From assembly GCF_008831285.2 (NCBI RefSeq), contig NC_045146.1:14501149-14565148 (forward strand): a stretch of DNA of 64,000 nucleotides. The letters run 5' to 3'. The position numbers and the translations under genes are program-made. The notes beneath the pieces are model-generated. The model ran no database searches and was not told where the DNA came from. It saw nothing but the letters and a program-made list of their open reading frames with translations. This DNA comes from Nymphaea colorata. Lineage: Eukaryota; Streptophyta; Magnoliopsida; Nymphaeales; Nymphaeaceae. This document shows positions 48,801-60,629 of this stretch, piece by piece. How positions within the stretch are numbered: the stretch's first letter is position 1; every line of letters begins with the position of its first letter.

Positions 48801-51800
48801 GAAGGTTGATTTGATTGATCCATTATCCTTTTCTATTGTTTCCAAAAAACATTTTATTTGGTACATAATGTTTCACGTATCCTGGTCATCTAACAACAGA
48901 ATTTTGAGAACAATATTTAATATGAAAGACTTGGGAGAGTTTCACTATGCATGGTTGAACCTCCATTTCTTCTCTTTGCCTTCTTATCTTCTTATTTCTT
49001 TCCTTTCCTTCAACCTCTTTTTCCCTTTTTCTCTTATTGCTTTCTTTATTTTTTCTCTTCCTTTTATCTCTTCTTCTTTCTTCTTCTCTTCTGTGCTTCT
49101 CACAGGATCAAGCCTAGGCATAGTCATATTTAAACTCGATTATTAAGGCCTTAACTGGGTGCAGTATTTTATTTTTTTAGGCATACTGGTTAAACAGATA
49201 CTTGATAGGTTCTAATTTCTACATTTGTTCTTTTGGGCATCATTGTACCTTTTCTTTTAATCTCAGAAGGCTAAAAGTAAAAAGGTAGCAATATCTATCA
49301 CTGAGGTGACAATGAGCCATCCTGTTGCTGGAATTATTCAGTTATGCCAATGCATTTTTACTCTGGGATGTGTTCCTCTATATTTAACAGTAAAAGTGCC
49401 AGACAAATTGCAAAGAACCTGGAGGTTCATTAAAGTGCAGAATGTACTAAGCTTGTTTCTTTTTGTATTTAATATTAGCTGAAAAATAATTTTATCTTCT
49501 AGGGACTAGATATAAATATTAACTTATAATATCTATAAAATACATCTAATGGGTATATTAACTCGGTTTTTCCCAGGATATGGTTTGAGTCGTTTGACAA
49601 TTCGGTATCACAAAGATCACTTACAATATGAAAGGTATCATAAATGTAAAACATTAATGAAGAGCAAAAACTGTCTGTCTTAATTGTGCAGTGTATCATA
49701 CAATGTGGTTACATATTTACTGTTGATCATCAAGAAATTTCAAGACTTGCGAAGCATTCACACAAAGTGTGTATATCAAGGATTCAGGTTTCTCAGTAAC
49801 CTTCTCAGGCTTAAAGTAATAGAAAACTCTCTTGAACCAACAAGTTTGTTCGTGCATAGAATGGTTGATTCAATCATGGAGTAATATCACACTCTTAAGT
49901 GAAGGTAGGAGCTAACTGAGGATGTGCTAGATATTAATGGTTAGGTGAAGGTTGGAGCTAATGAAGGATGTACTAACTATAGTGGCTTACATTGGGACCT
50001 ATTTACTTGGATTGTCTTACGAGCGCATATGCATCACTACAGTTTTCCATAAGAATTACATCATTTCTACTAATGTATCGGGAGAATATTGTGTACATAT
50101 CTCGGTTACTGCAACATTCAAGTGTATATCACTAAGGTCCACCCAAGTCCAAGTCCAAATCTGACTCCATTTATGTCATACCTGGCTTATCTGAACTCGG
50201 TAATGCTTGATTCCGCTGGAGTTCAACCTGTTTATCTTACCTGTCTATGGGTGGTATTAAAAATCGTCATTTTTGTGATGTTTTATAGACATGTTGAAGG
50301 GCAGAAAAGGGCTGCACTTTTTGAGGCAAAGTAACATGTTTTTCTTGCTTGCTTCTGTTCCAATCCTTTGTTCATTTCTATCTTCTTTCTCCCCTTAAAT
50401 CTAACCTTAAAAAAAAATGTAAATAAATGACTTCTTCACTATGTGTTCTGGTAAGAAGCAATTGTTCCGATATTTGGTAATTGAGGATGCGAGTTGTGTT
50501 TTTTGACAATGCATATTGTTGGCTTATTTTTGAATATGTATATAGGGTTTTAAAAGCCAATAATGTTCAAATTGAGTGGAAATTGAAGAGCATTAGCAAC
50601 TGTTTTGCTTCTAGAGATGAATACAAATAAGAAATCCTTCTGCATTGACTCTATATGTGTGTTTTCTAGAGAAAGAAAGTTATCCATATTACAGCTCTGG
50701 TTATTTGGAGGTGGGGCAATTACATAAGAAAATTTATCTTATGTAATTGTTGCCATCTTTGTCGTCATGAATACATTGGAAGTTTCAGTGCAAGCTAGTA
50801 TATGCATGCGTAGTTGAATAAATCAAGTGCCTACATATATTGCCCTTTTCTCTTCACTCTGTTAAGCTGTCTGGCCATACTTATCAATACATAGTGGAAA
50901 GATTTGTTAAATGATGACAACATGGTTAGAATGGCTTTGCACTAAAAAGAACAAAAGGGGCATAGTGTGTTTCGGCATTTCTCATATGGTGCAAATAGAT
51001 GAAGAGCTTTTCTGTACTGCATTTTGCGTTTTAAGTTTATCTGGGAATTATCTTTGCCTAATTTTTCATTCTGGAATTTGTCTGTAAGACAGAGCTGTTA
51101 TCTTATTTAAAGTACTTTTTGTACTCAAGTGATTTTTGGCTGACTATACTGTTCTTGATTTGTATTTTCTGACGCTAGAGATGTTCAAGCAAGTAGTATT
51201 CTTTTGGATGACAAATTTGAAGTGCGACTTGGAAGCTTGAGTGAGGTGTGCACCCAGGAGAGTGATTCTCATCAGAGCGTCCTATCTAGAATATTGCGAT
51301 TTTCACAGTAAGTGCCTTTGTTCTTGGTGCTAGAGTCTGTCTTGTCTGTCTTGTGACCAATATATAGCTTTGTTCAATGGAACCTTATTTTTGCTTTCCG
51401 TTTCCTGATCCCATGTGCTTGCTGTTCCCACGTGACAAGGCCTTCATGTGCATAAGAGCATCCTGGAAAGCACATTAGGTTATTTAATTAATCCGTATAA
51501 TTAGCTTTCTTGTTTGGTTTCATTAACATATCGACATGGGATATCTTTTCTTAGAAATATGCATGACAGGAAGGTAAATGATTTTTTCTGCTGTCCACTA
51601 ATTCTCGTTCCCACGCATGCAATTGTTAGGCTCATAAATGAAGAATAGGGCAGCTCATATATTCATATTGTTAACTGCAATGCTTATCAACCTGATAACC
51701 CCACAGATGATGTTGGAAATTAGTGCTTCGTTCACTCAGGAAGGAAAAAGTGGAATTTTTCTTGTATGCTATTAAAAATTATCTGCTTGATTCCTGAAAC

Positions 51801-52694
51801 TATTGTATTCATATTCTGATTCTGAGCCCATGATATGCAGGAGTTCGGAGCAAAGCACTTTGGGTACGTCCACGAATAAGCCCACAGTTTTTATAACTAT
51901 TGCTACAATATCTGGAATTGTGGTCCATACATTGTTATGTCTAAGAAGAACTTGCACGTGACAGGGCTGGTGGCTCCCTACCAGTTTCCTACGAAAATTT
52001 TCCGCTCTTATGGGGTCCCTTTTCTCCAGTGTTGCTTTCAAATGCTTAATTCAATATTATAATACAAGTTATTATGTTCAATATTTCAGGTCTGCCGTCA
52101 GCAACGTGTGCATATGATGTTTATTGCTTTGGAAAAGTTCTGCTTGAATTAGTTACAGGTAAGCTTGGGATCAGCGGTTCCAACAGCACAAGCACAAACG
52201 AATGGCTGGACTGGGCATTGCCTCACATCAATATAAATGAAAAAGAACTAGTGACGAAGATCATAGACCCTCATCTAATTATAGATGAAGATTTGTTAGA
52301 GGAGGTGTGGGCTATGGCAATTGTGGCTAGATCATGCTTGAACCCTAAGCCTGCCAAACGGCCACTTATGAGATACATCCTTAAGGCACTGGAGAACCCT
52401 CTAAAAGTTGTTAGGGAGGAGAATTCTAATGCTAGTGCATCAGCAAGACTGCGTACTACTTCGTCCAGGGGTTCTTGGAATGCAGCACTTTTTAGCAGTT
52501 GGCGGCACAGCTCGTCAGAGATTGTAGCTGTTCCGGGCTTCCCTAGAGAGGGAAATACTAGCATGAAACAAGCTGGAACAGCAGGATCGCTAGGAAGCGG
52601 CCAAGGAGGGGATGTGTCATCTCACAAGAGGCTTTCCAAGGACATATTTCCAGAGCCCACTTCCATGGCTGACATAGAGAAAGTGGATGATTGA
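43797..52694 (+). CDS. LRR receptor-like protein kinase (At2g16250 type), predicted pseudokinase
   Basis: Single-pass plasma-membrane receptor-like protein. Exons 43797-45799, 51179-51307, 51841-51863 (23 nt) and 52090-52694 encode 919 residues, near the 915 remembered for Arabidopsis At2g16250. A hydrophobic signal segment lies at about 19-39, a proline-rich linker at about 42-57, an LRR N-terminal cap with DPCSRWAGVRC, about ten LRRs to about 400, and a transmembrane helix at about 452-477 (GGVFGALGLVFLVVLVCVLF). The kinase-like domain starts near 526 (FSYEQLLQATADF). The VAIK lysine is kept (IVVKKID). The catalytic loop is HRDVQASS instead of HRDxKxxN, and the DFG position reads LGS. Loss of the loop Lys and Asn and the DFG Asp predicts little or no phosphotransfer; the family shares this. 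The C-terminal tail is Ser/Gly-rich. Intron 1 is 5.4 kb and starts inside a (CT)n(CA)n tract. Ligand unknown. Confidence 0.95.
45800..51178 (+). other. Long first intron of the receptor-like kinase
   Basis: A 5.4 kb AT-rich intron with no recognisable gene inside. It holds a short (AT)n tract near 48670-48690 and a strongly pyrimidine-rich stretch (48960-49115) that gives repetitive Leu/Phe/Ser open frames. No conserved exon is evident in between. An isoform ending in this intron would lack the C-terminal half of the kinase domain. Confidence 0.6.
45801..45853. repeat. Compound (CT)n(CA)n microsatellite at a 5' splice site
   Basis: The GTCTCT donor of intron 1 of the receptor-like kinase at 45800 is the first part of a run of CT dinucleotides that passes into about ten CA dinucleotides. 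The donor consensus therefore overlaps the repeat. Confidence 0.9.
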
Positions 52695-55600
52695 AGTTGC
52701 GATTCTTTGACAATAAAATTATGTGCAGGCTCCCCATTCGAGTGCCTGCTCGATATACGGCCTCCCTCTTTTTTCCCTCATTCAATTTGTTCAACCATCA
52801 TACTTCCCCTTTGTGAAGTCAAGAAAAAGGGAAACCAAAAAGTTCGTGCGCAACTGGGTCTTAGATGGATGCCGTTTGCCTGTTCAAAGAACCGTTGATT
52901 GTTTCTTCTCTTTGAGATTGCATTCATTAAAATCTTACAGTGTGGCTCTTTTTTTGAGAAGGGGATATTTAATTTGTTTGCCGGGAAACTTCATCGTGAT
53001 CTGTAGTCTTTTGTACAAGTTACCATGTAAATGACAAAGCTTCAAGGCTCTCTCTCTTTTTCTCTTTCTAATCAGAGGAATACTAATTAAGTAATGGAAT
53101 AAAAGGAACCTGTGCAAGTACAGTTCTCACCATGGCAAAGCAGAGAACCAAACATTGGCTCTAGTTTCTGGAAGTCACTCTTTTGTGTGGCAGACTTGTG
53201 CATACGGACTGTAAAAATGGCCTTTTTCGCCCTTATCAGTGTACTGATGTTAGCAAATAACTCATTCATAGCGTTTTACCCTTTCAAATGAATGTCCTCA
53301 TCTGCTTTCGTTTTCGAGCGGTCCAAAGGCAATAAAGAATTTATCTGCTGGTTTTAGTGGCTGTGGAAGTGTGAACAGTGGCACCATGAATTCACGGTAT
53401 GGGTGGCAAACATGAGAGGCTGGTATGCCACCCAGTTGAGATGGGCTAATATTCTTTTTAGGGATATTCAAAATCTGTTAGCTGTACCCCCTGTTGACCG
53501 AAGGCTAAAAAGAAATTTGAAATCTGTCGCTATTGCTAGAAGCACCATAAAATGTTGTTGAAACATCATAAACCATCACAAAACCACAAATCGTCATTAA
53601 TGTCCCCAGTGGGCAGATTTCAATTCTCCCCTTTTTTTTAAGATTTTTAATTAGTTTAAATTGAAGATTATTTTTTAAATATAACAAAAATGCTAATGTC
53701 TTCCTAATTCATGCCAGTATCATTCAACAAAACGAGGACTTTGGTTGCCAATAGTTTAACGACATTGGGGTCCTCCTCCTACGAGGGCCTACATGAAAAA
53801 TTAAGAAGATCAAGAGATGATTAACGAGAATAGAATGAAATTAAGCTCAACCGAATGGTGAATGGTGAATATGGAAAAAAGGAATGGGTGGACTTATAAG
53901 AAGAGGACTTCACGTACACCTTCGAGGGTAGGCCAGAGTCCAGACATTATTTCTTGGAGCTTGGGATCTGCTCATTTAGGCAATAACACCCTGCGTTGAA
54001 ACGTCTCTTCAGCTAAATTGCGACTCCACAGAGGAACGTGTTTGACGCTCAAAATTGTGCAAATCCAACCTAAAACTCCGCTTTTCCGCTTGCAAGTTCG
54101 TCTTTTTCCTTTTCTTATTTTTCAAAATTTCAAATACATCCTCAAATTTTGTCAAGTTTGACCAAAAAAAAAAATTAACACCCTAGAATTTGATTTAAGA
54201 CGATTTCAAATATCTGTAGAAAGATAGGCATGACTTTGGAAAACTAAACATTTATGGCTTATTTTTGGCAAAAACTAACTGCATATATTATATTGGACCT
54301 TTTTTTACGAAAGTGATTATCAAATGTGATCATGCGTTAATGAAAGAGGTTCAATTCCAGCAATATTTCATTAGAATGATGGGGAAACCTAAAAAATCAA
54401 CTTTTAGCAACATGCCTTTTTGATATAGGACCGAAATCCTGTGATGTTATCCCATGTTAATGCATAAAGAACCACTCTAATTTTTTCAAATAACAGCACT
54501 GGAGACAGACCCGGCCAGTTAAGGCCCGGTACAAGGGACGAGACAACCGGTTACTTTTACAGGAATAAAAAATCAATGGTCTTTTTTTTTTCCCACTTAT
54601 CAAGGTCACATACAAGTGGCCAGATTTATGAAAGACACTTGCACATATACAAATCCAATATCTTATCTACTATTAAGATGCACTTAAAAATGAAAGCTCC
54701 TTTCCGTAGCACCTGTCACTATCAGAGCATCTTTCATTGGAAGGCTGAGTTGTCGAGAACATGGTGTTCCACTGAGATGTGGGCCACGTTACTTTGCCAA
54801 TGGTATGGCAAAAATGCATTGTTCCATGTTGGGGCGAGGGGGTTTTGCACTGTTCAATAGAAAAAAACCACACAACCCCTCGTCTTTTTTGGGGTACATT
54901 TGATGCTTTAGGATGCCGCCCCCGCCCTTGCCATGCTTTAACTTGCACGTTAGAGTTGATGTTTCAAATTTGATTAGCAAAGAGAGTTGGTGTCTCAAAA
55001 ATTTGAAACAAAGATTGATCACCTACCAACTTTTGCTTGATCTTGTTGTGCCAACTCCCTTGGGGACCAGTGTAGAACATGCTGGATTTCAACACGCGCA
55101 AGTATAAAGTAAGTTGTGTTATTTCCCTTTAAGCAAGCACAGATTACAGCTGATTTGTGCTGTTCTTTAACATAACGAGCTCTTGGCGTTGGAGAAACGG
55201 AAATCAAGGCAAACATCGTCGTAAGATTATCAGAAGGATCGCGAATGGAAGGTTGGGTGCCAAAATGAAATTAATGAACTTAGAAAACTTAATGAGATGG
55301 ATAGGTCAACAGCGACCGTTATGGAAAAACTATTAAACTATCATGAGTGCTGATGTATACGAAGAAAACAGAAACCTGCTAATTGTTTAATTCGGGTGAT
55401 CTAACATGATCTCTCTGGATCTTTCTGAGCATATTTTTGTGATTGACTTCATTTTTGCTTCCGACTTCATGCTGTTTCTTCAAAACTCATCCCGTGTTAA
55501 TAAATGTACTAGAATATTTTTCAGTCTATTCATGTCTTCCACTTCCGCTTCACGCATCCTTTTCATTCATTGATAGCACCGGTAGATCTTATCCCTCCAC

Positions 55601-56087
55601 CCAACTCCCAGCTTTTCTGACCGTTCACTATTTTCAATCCCCACAATAAGCCTCCCCATGCCCATAGGATCTGATCTTTTCGCCTTCCAAGTCCAAATAT
55701 CCTGTCCATGCCATTGTCGAGATACGTTGAACAGAATATTTAAGAGGACAATGCTCATCTTTTAGTGAAAATTAGAGGGGCACACACATATCAGGTTTCA
55801 CAAATTTTCGAACCAGAAATTTCGAAACTAGTTTGTGTTTTAACTTTTTTTTTTTTTCAAAAATTCCATGGAAAATTATCTTTAATCAAAGCTTAGTGAT
55901 CGACCCTAGCTCCAGAACGAGATAGAGCAACTTTATTAAAGAAGGATGCTTGATGTTCATATGGCAATCACATTAGAGGCTATTCAATGGCTGCACCAAT
56001 CATGATGCCGTCAATAAAGGTTGGTTTCTGGCTTAGCCAATTACTGCTGACGTAAGTGCAAAATTCTACTACACTGCCTCCATAAAT
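52695..56087. other. Convergent intergenic region; includes kinase 3' UTR
   Basis: AATAAA-like signals lie at 52712-52717 and 53098-53103 after the kinase stop. The rest is AT-rich with no recognised gene. The block 54500-55250 is less AT-rich and open in short pieces on both strands (for instance 54576-54860), without a known motif, and may be transposon debris. The 3' end of the Maf-like gene approaches from the right. Confidence 0.5.
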
Positions 56088-59000
56088 CTAGAGGACTTGC
56101 TGAATCAGAGATTCTGTAAGAGCCTTGTGGAGGCCCATTACACTGTCGCTCGTGCCAACCTACATAAACAGATTCCAAAGCCAATCAGTGATGACTTCCA
56201 GGGATAAACAGAGTCGGGAGAAGAAACTGCAGGAGGTATACTAAACCACTGAGTAACATACCACTGCCTCTACGAAGGGCCAAACCAGTGGATGTTCCAC
56301 CAGCAAGCCCCCTGCAACGTTGAGCACCACACCCTCGCTGATCTAATCACAGGCCCATCAACCGAACCACATTCAGGAACAAACAGATTTAAGTAGACAA
56401 ATTGAAATAGATTAAGCTAAATAGCTTACTAGATTATCAATGATTTCATCAGGTATCTCATGGAAGTATACCTGCAAAGAACCAGGTCAGTTGATGATCA
56501 CATAAAATGTCCTAACCACGTGGAGGATTTTGTTACCTCAGCTTTGTCACATGCTCCCTTTCTACAACCTGTTTTAAGGTTGGTCACAAGTACAGATCCC
56601 ACAGTAGAGGTATGGCTCCCTGAATAACCTGCAAGCTAACATGTGTAAAGCACTAAATTGTGACACTCAAAATATGTAAGCACCACGGAAGAATATGCCC
56701 TCCCTTCACCTTTAATGAATTCCCAGGCTTCCTCCTTGCTTGACGGCTTCTCCCTAATCACACCACCATGGACCACAACCTCCAGATACGACCAAAATAC
56801 CCAAGAGCAGAAGCTTATATATCATAAAATTTTCACCATAAATGCCATAAGAATGACACACAACATTAAAACAGAACTTACATTCCATAAGAAAGAAAAA
56901 AATTTATATGGGCACCCCTCTGCTTGCTCCAATTTACAGATAATTGCAGTAAAAGAAATGGGAAAGAGGGAACGGAGTCCTAAAAGAAACAACACTAAAA
57001 AAGACAATTCAAAGAAGAAACAAGTCTAAAGACTATAAACACAGGCAAAAAAACCTTAATAAATCATAACCCATAGAGCACCAAAAGGTCCAAACACAGG
57101 CAGACATATTTCCACAAAATATTTATTAAGTGTCCGGCATGTAAATGAGCATGAAAGTCATCATTCAACAGGGATCTAGAAGCGATGATCTTGTACATTC
57201 AAATGGTAAGAGACCCTCTCTCCAACTTTTCCAAATAGTTGATCCATCTATTTTCTTGTCCCCTCTAGGTGTACCTAAATCTGTTTAATGAAAAGCAATT
57301 TATTTAAGCAATTTCTATTTTACGATTGAAGCTAGTTCTCCACTCAATTTATGAAAGAATGAAGTTCACTTGAAATTTTTCTGCAAAGAAGAAAGAGGAA
57401 AATCACCATGGCCATGGGATTTATTGGACATGTTTAGATCATAAATGCATTAAGCATCAGTTGCTAAACCAGCAGTTTCAATACTCAATGGAACATAGTA
57501 TTTATATCAACTGGTCTATTAGACAATGAAAGTGAAAAAAAAAAAAAAAACAAAATGTCAATGCACTAGGATATCCTCTAAAAGAACAAATTCAATTTGT
57601 TTGGTCTTCATGAAATTACAACTGCAATCTTTATAATTCTAATTGGACGGGCAACATAATGATATTTGCGGTTCCTAAAGAAAAATAATATATATGGAAC
57701 TGAAGGGATAAGAAATTACTATATCAGCAGTTATTAGAAGCGCTGGCTCAGCATCCTCTTCTTTGGAAATACTTGCTTGAAGCTTGGATATGATAGCATC
57801 TGCCTATCAGAAGTCCACAGAATGAAAGTTACATGCAGGACCATCACATAAAGTTATTGGAAAGTGCAGAACATGCTGCCAACAATTTTTTTTTTCCCAT
57901 GAATCAGATTGAGTGACCCAGTTAGGTGGCATCTTGATGAAGCATAAAACCAAAATCAATTCCCATCTTGTACCCACGTGCAGCATTGCCATATCCTATT
58001 TTTGGGAGTTATTGCTCTGGACAAGAAAATCAACCAAAAAAAATAAAAGTTTATCCTACCTCTGTAGGTAAAATCAGGCTCCAATGCATAACAAAAGTGA
58101 AAAGCCTCTAGCTACAACACAAAATTGGACTTGAGTTCTTTTCTCTCAAAAAATGAACAAAGTCACTTCAGACACCAAGCCCTTGTGCTGTATATATGTA
58201 TAAATATATATTACATGGCAATTTGATCCTAACTTTTATAAAACATGACAACCTTGAGCATTGTGTATACCTCTCATTAAATGCTAAAGATAGAATCTTC
58301 CCTAAAGGACATACATGCACTGGTCAAACTTTCAAAGGATATGTAACTCCTGTAAAACGTGACAACTCTGACTATTGTGCTTGTTTCTCTCCTTATTAAA
58401 TATTAAAGACGAAATATTTCTTGAGAAGAGAGATAATATAGTAGTCAAAATTATCCAAATTGCAGAAGTCAAAATGTAGTTTACCTAATATATGCATGTG
58501 TGAAAAAGTTGAACATAGATTTTGGTATCATTTGCAATGACCACATCCAAAATTAATCTAAGCAGCCAATTTGCCAGAAAGCAACTGGCCTTCTAGCCTG
58601 CTTGATTCAATAATTAAATAAATAAAAACAAGGATGGAAACTGGAGTCAAATATATATGGGCACTATTTTTCTCAAATTCCTTAAGAATAGGACTATCCA
58701 AGCCATTCTCACACATGGGATGTTAATGTTACACCTGGTTGGAAGGCTCATTTCAAGAAGGAACCTAGCCCACAATCAGTGGTGGAGCTACCCAAAAAAA
58801 AAAAAAAAATTGAGGGAGGGTAACTTATATTTTTTACAAATTTTAGCAGGAGCCTAATCAAGTTCTCTACAAATTTTAAGAGAGTTATAAGGATCTTCCT
58901 TAAAAAATGAACGTATATGTAGCACTCAAGATTGAAGATGCCGTCAAAGTTCACTTGATATTACAATGCCCAACATGGCCTAACTTCTTAAAAGTTTGAC

Positions 59001-60629
59001 AATGATGATAAGAAGTCAGCAATGGTGGGGTTTTTCTAAGGAGTGAAAGAAAAACCCAACACGACCGGATGCATGCCTCTTGCACAACTCATGGAGACTC
59101 TACAACCTCAATTTGTGGATGCACTTGCCCCTCTCCTCAAGGCAAACACTTCCATGACTAGAGTAGTGATATCAAAGACCTAATGAGTACCAAGTTTTGG
59201 GTTCAGACGAGGAGTGTTTTTCATATGACTCTCAATGAGTCTTCTTTCTAATATTTGTATTAATTCATTTCCCATGTTATGCCTTTAGAAACGGCGAAAT
59301 GGCTATCAAAATCAGAACTGCTGAAAGTTTTAAAAAGAATTTTAATAAATTTAAAATTCCTAAGCTTAAATTTGTATGCAAAAATTAAACCAAATTATTT
59401 CATCCGTTGCCCAAATTACTGAATACAAGTCTCCTTCTCATCCAGTGCTTATTTCGTATGACAGATGTCTATTAGGGAAAAAATGAAGACCATTTCTTTT
59501 AAAGAAATAAAGTTGTTCACGGGAGGACCCTTTTAGTTAGTAAATGCAGATGTGTGGGATCCACTCTCCTTGTCTCTAAAATGGTTTCTCTTACTATGTG
59601 ATTGTTGTTGATAATTATTCTAGAGGTTCTTGGATATAGTTAAACTTGAATAAAGCACTTTACAATTTAAAGATCCATAATATGATTAAGAATCAATTTT
59701 GCACTAGTGTAGAAGCCCTCAAGTCGACTTTCGAAGGGCATATTCCTGACCCACTTGGACGAAAATGAAATTATTCAAAAAGCCCCTCAACAACATGAGC
59801 CTACTTAAGAAAAACACATATATGTAACTGAAAGTTGTAACTACTGTGATTCTTCTTACTCCAAGAAAATATGAAATGTTTTTGGGCCCAATAGATAGGT
59901 TGCCTTAAGAAACCATAAATGGCATATCCCCTTTTCAAAAGCCATACAATATTGAACAGGCTCAGCAACTTGCTACCCCAGGTGTATAATCAGACAGGAA
60001 AAGTAGTATAATCGGACGAATAGGGAAAACAAGAAAAGCAACAACGGGACAGGAGAAAAGGATGCAAAAATGAGAAAGCACTACCGACCTTAGCTTCAGC
60101 CAAGGCCATGACAAGTTCTTCAGGGTTGTCTTTACGGATTGCTTTCTCATCAATATCTGCAGTCTACGCACAAAAAACATAGTTCAAAATAAAAACTAAA
60201 GAATCAGACTATCAGAATACAAAAAAACAGATGGATCGAACACGAACCATTACAGTGAATTCGTAACCCATGTCAGCTAAAATTTGTTGACGAGCTCGTG
60301 ACTTTGAACCCAATATAATCTGCACAGAAGCAAATGGACAGATTACAGACAAGTTCTGAAAGTAAATTCTCCAGGAGAAAAGAGATGGGCAGTTGAGAGG
60401 ATTGTGGCAGCATAACAACTCATCATATATCAACAGTTAAAAAGCAGTGTCGTTTCTCCTTTCCCATGTAATGCTTGTATAACGACTTCCTTCTCTTTTA
60501 TATGTTCTTGGATAGCCAGAATAGAAATGAAGAGTGAAGACCATTATATATATATATATAGAGAGAGAGAGAGACAGAGCAAATAAGCAATTGTGGTACC
60601 CTGAATGAAGAATGGGCAGCGGGAGGCAT
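56088..60629 (-). CDS. Maf-like nucleoside triphosphate pyrophosphatase (At5g66550 type)
   Basis: Maf/ASCH-type house-cleaning enzymes hydrolyse modified or canonical NTPs to NMP plus pyrophosphate. Nine phase-consistent minus-strand exons: 60629-60600, 60319-60248, 60163-60089, 57803-57720, 56779-56710, 56628-56537, 56471-56430, 56342-56262 and 56159-56088. They give 205 residues; Arabidopsis At5g66550 is about 207. Motifs in order: IILGSKSRARQQILADMGYE (SxSxxR nucleotide loop, about 11-30), DIDEKAIR, PEELVMALAEAKADAI, LLITADIVVV (with the candidate catalytic Asp86), REKP (96-99), GYSGSHTSTVGSV, VYFHEIPDEII and GTSDSVMGL near the end. No transit peptide, so probably cytosolic. The acceptor before exon 5 (CTGGAG) is unusual but fixed by reading frame. 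The start MPPAAHSSFR is a 10-codon first exon. Exact substrate not predictable. Confidence 0.94.
57804..60088 (-). other. Large third intron of the Maf-like gene
   Basis: A 2.3 kb AT-rich intron. Near 58775 it contains cagtggtggagctaccc followed by a poly(A) run. This matches one end of the CAGTGGCGGAG family seen at 39634 and 41799, so a further degraded element end is likely. No other gene was seen. Confidence 0.5.
60549..60576. repeat. (AT)n-(AG)n compound microsatellite
   Basis: A short AT run passes directly into an AG run inside the first intron of the Maf-like gene, about 25-50 bp after the first exon's donor. Confidence 0.8.

Noticed and set aside
48736-49146. 136-codon open frame in intron 1 of the receptor-like kinase
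   Set aside because: The second half is encoded by a CT-rich tract and reads as low-complexity Phe/Ser/Leu. It lies wholly within the intron on the same strand, without splice support.
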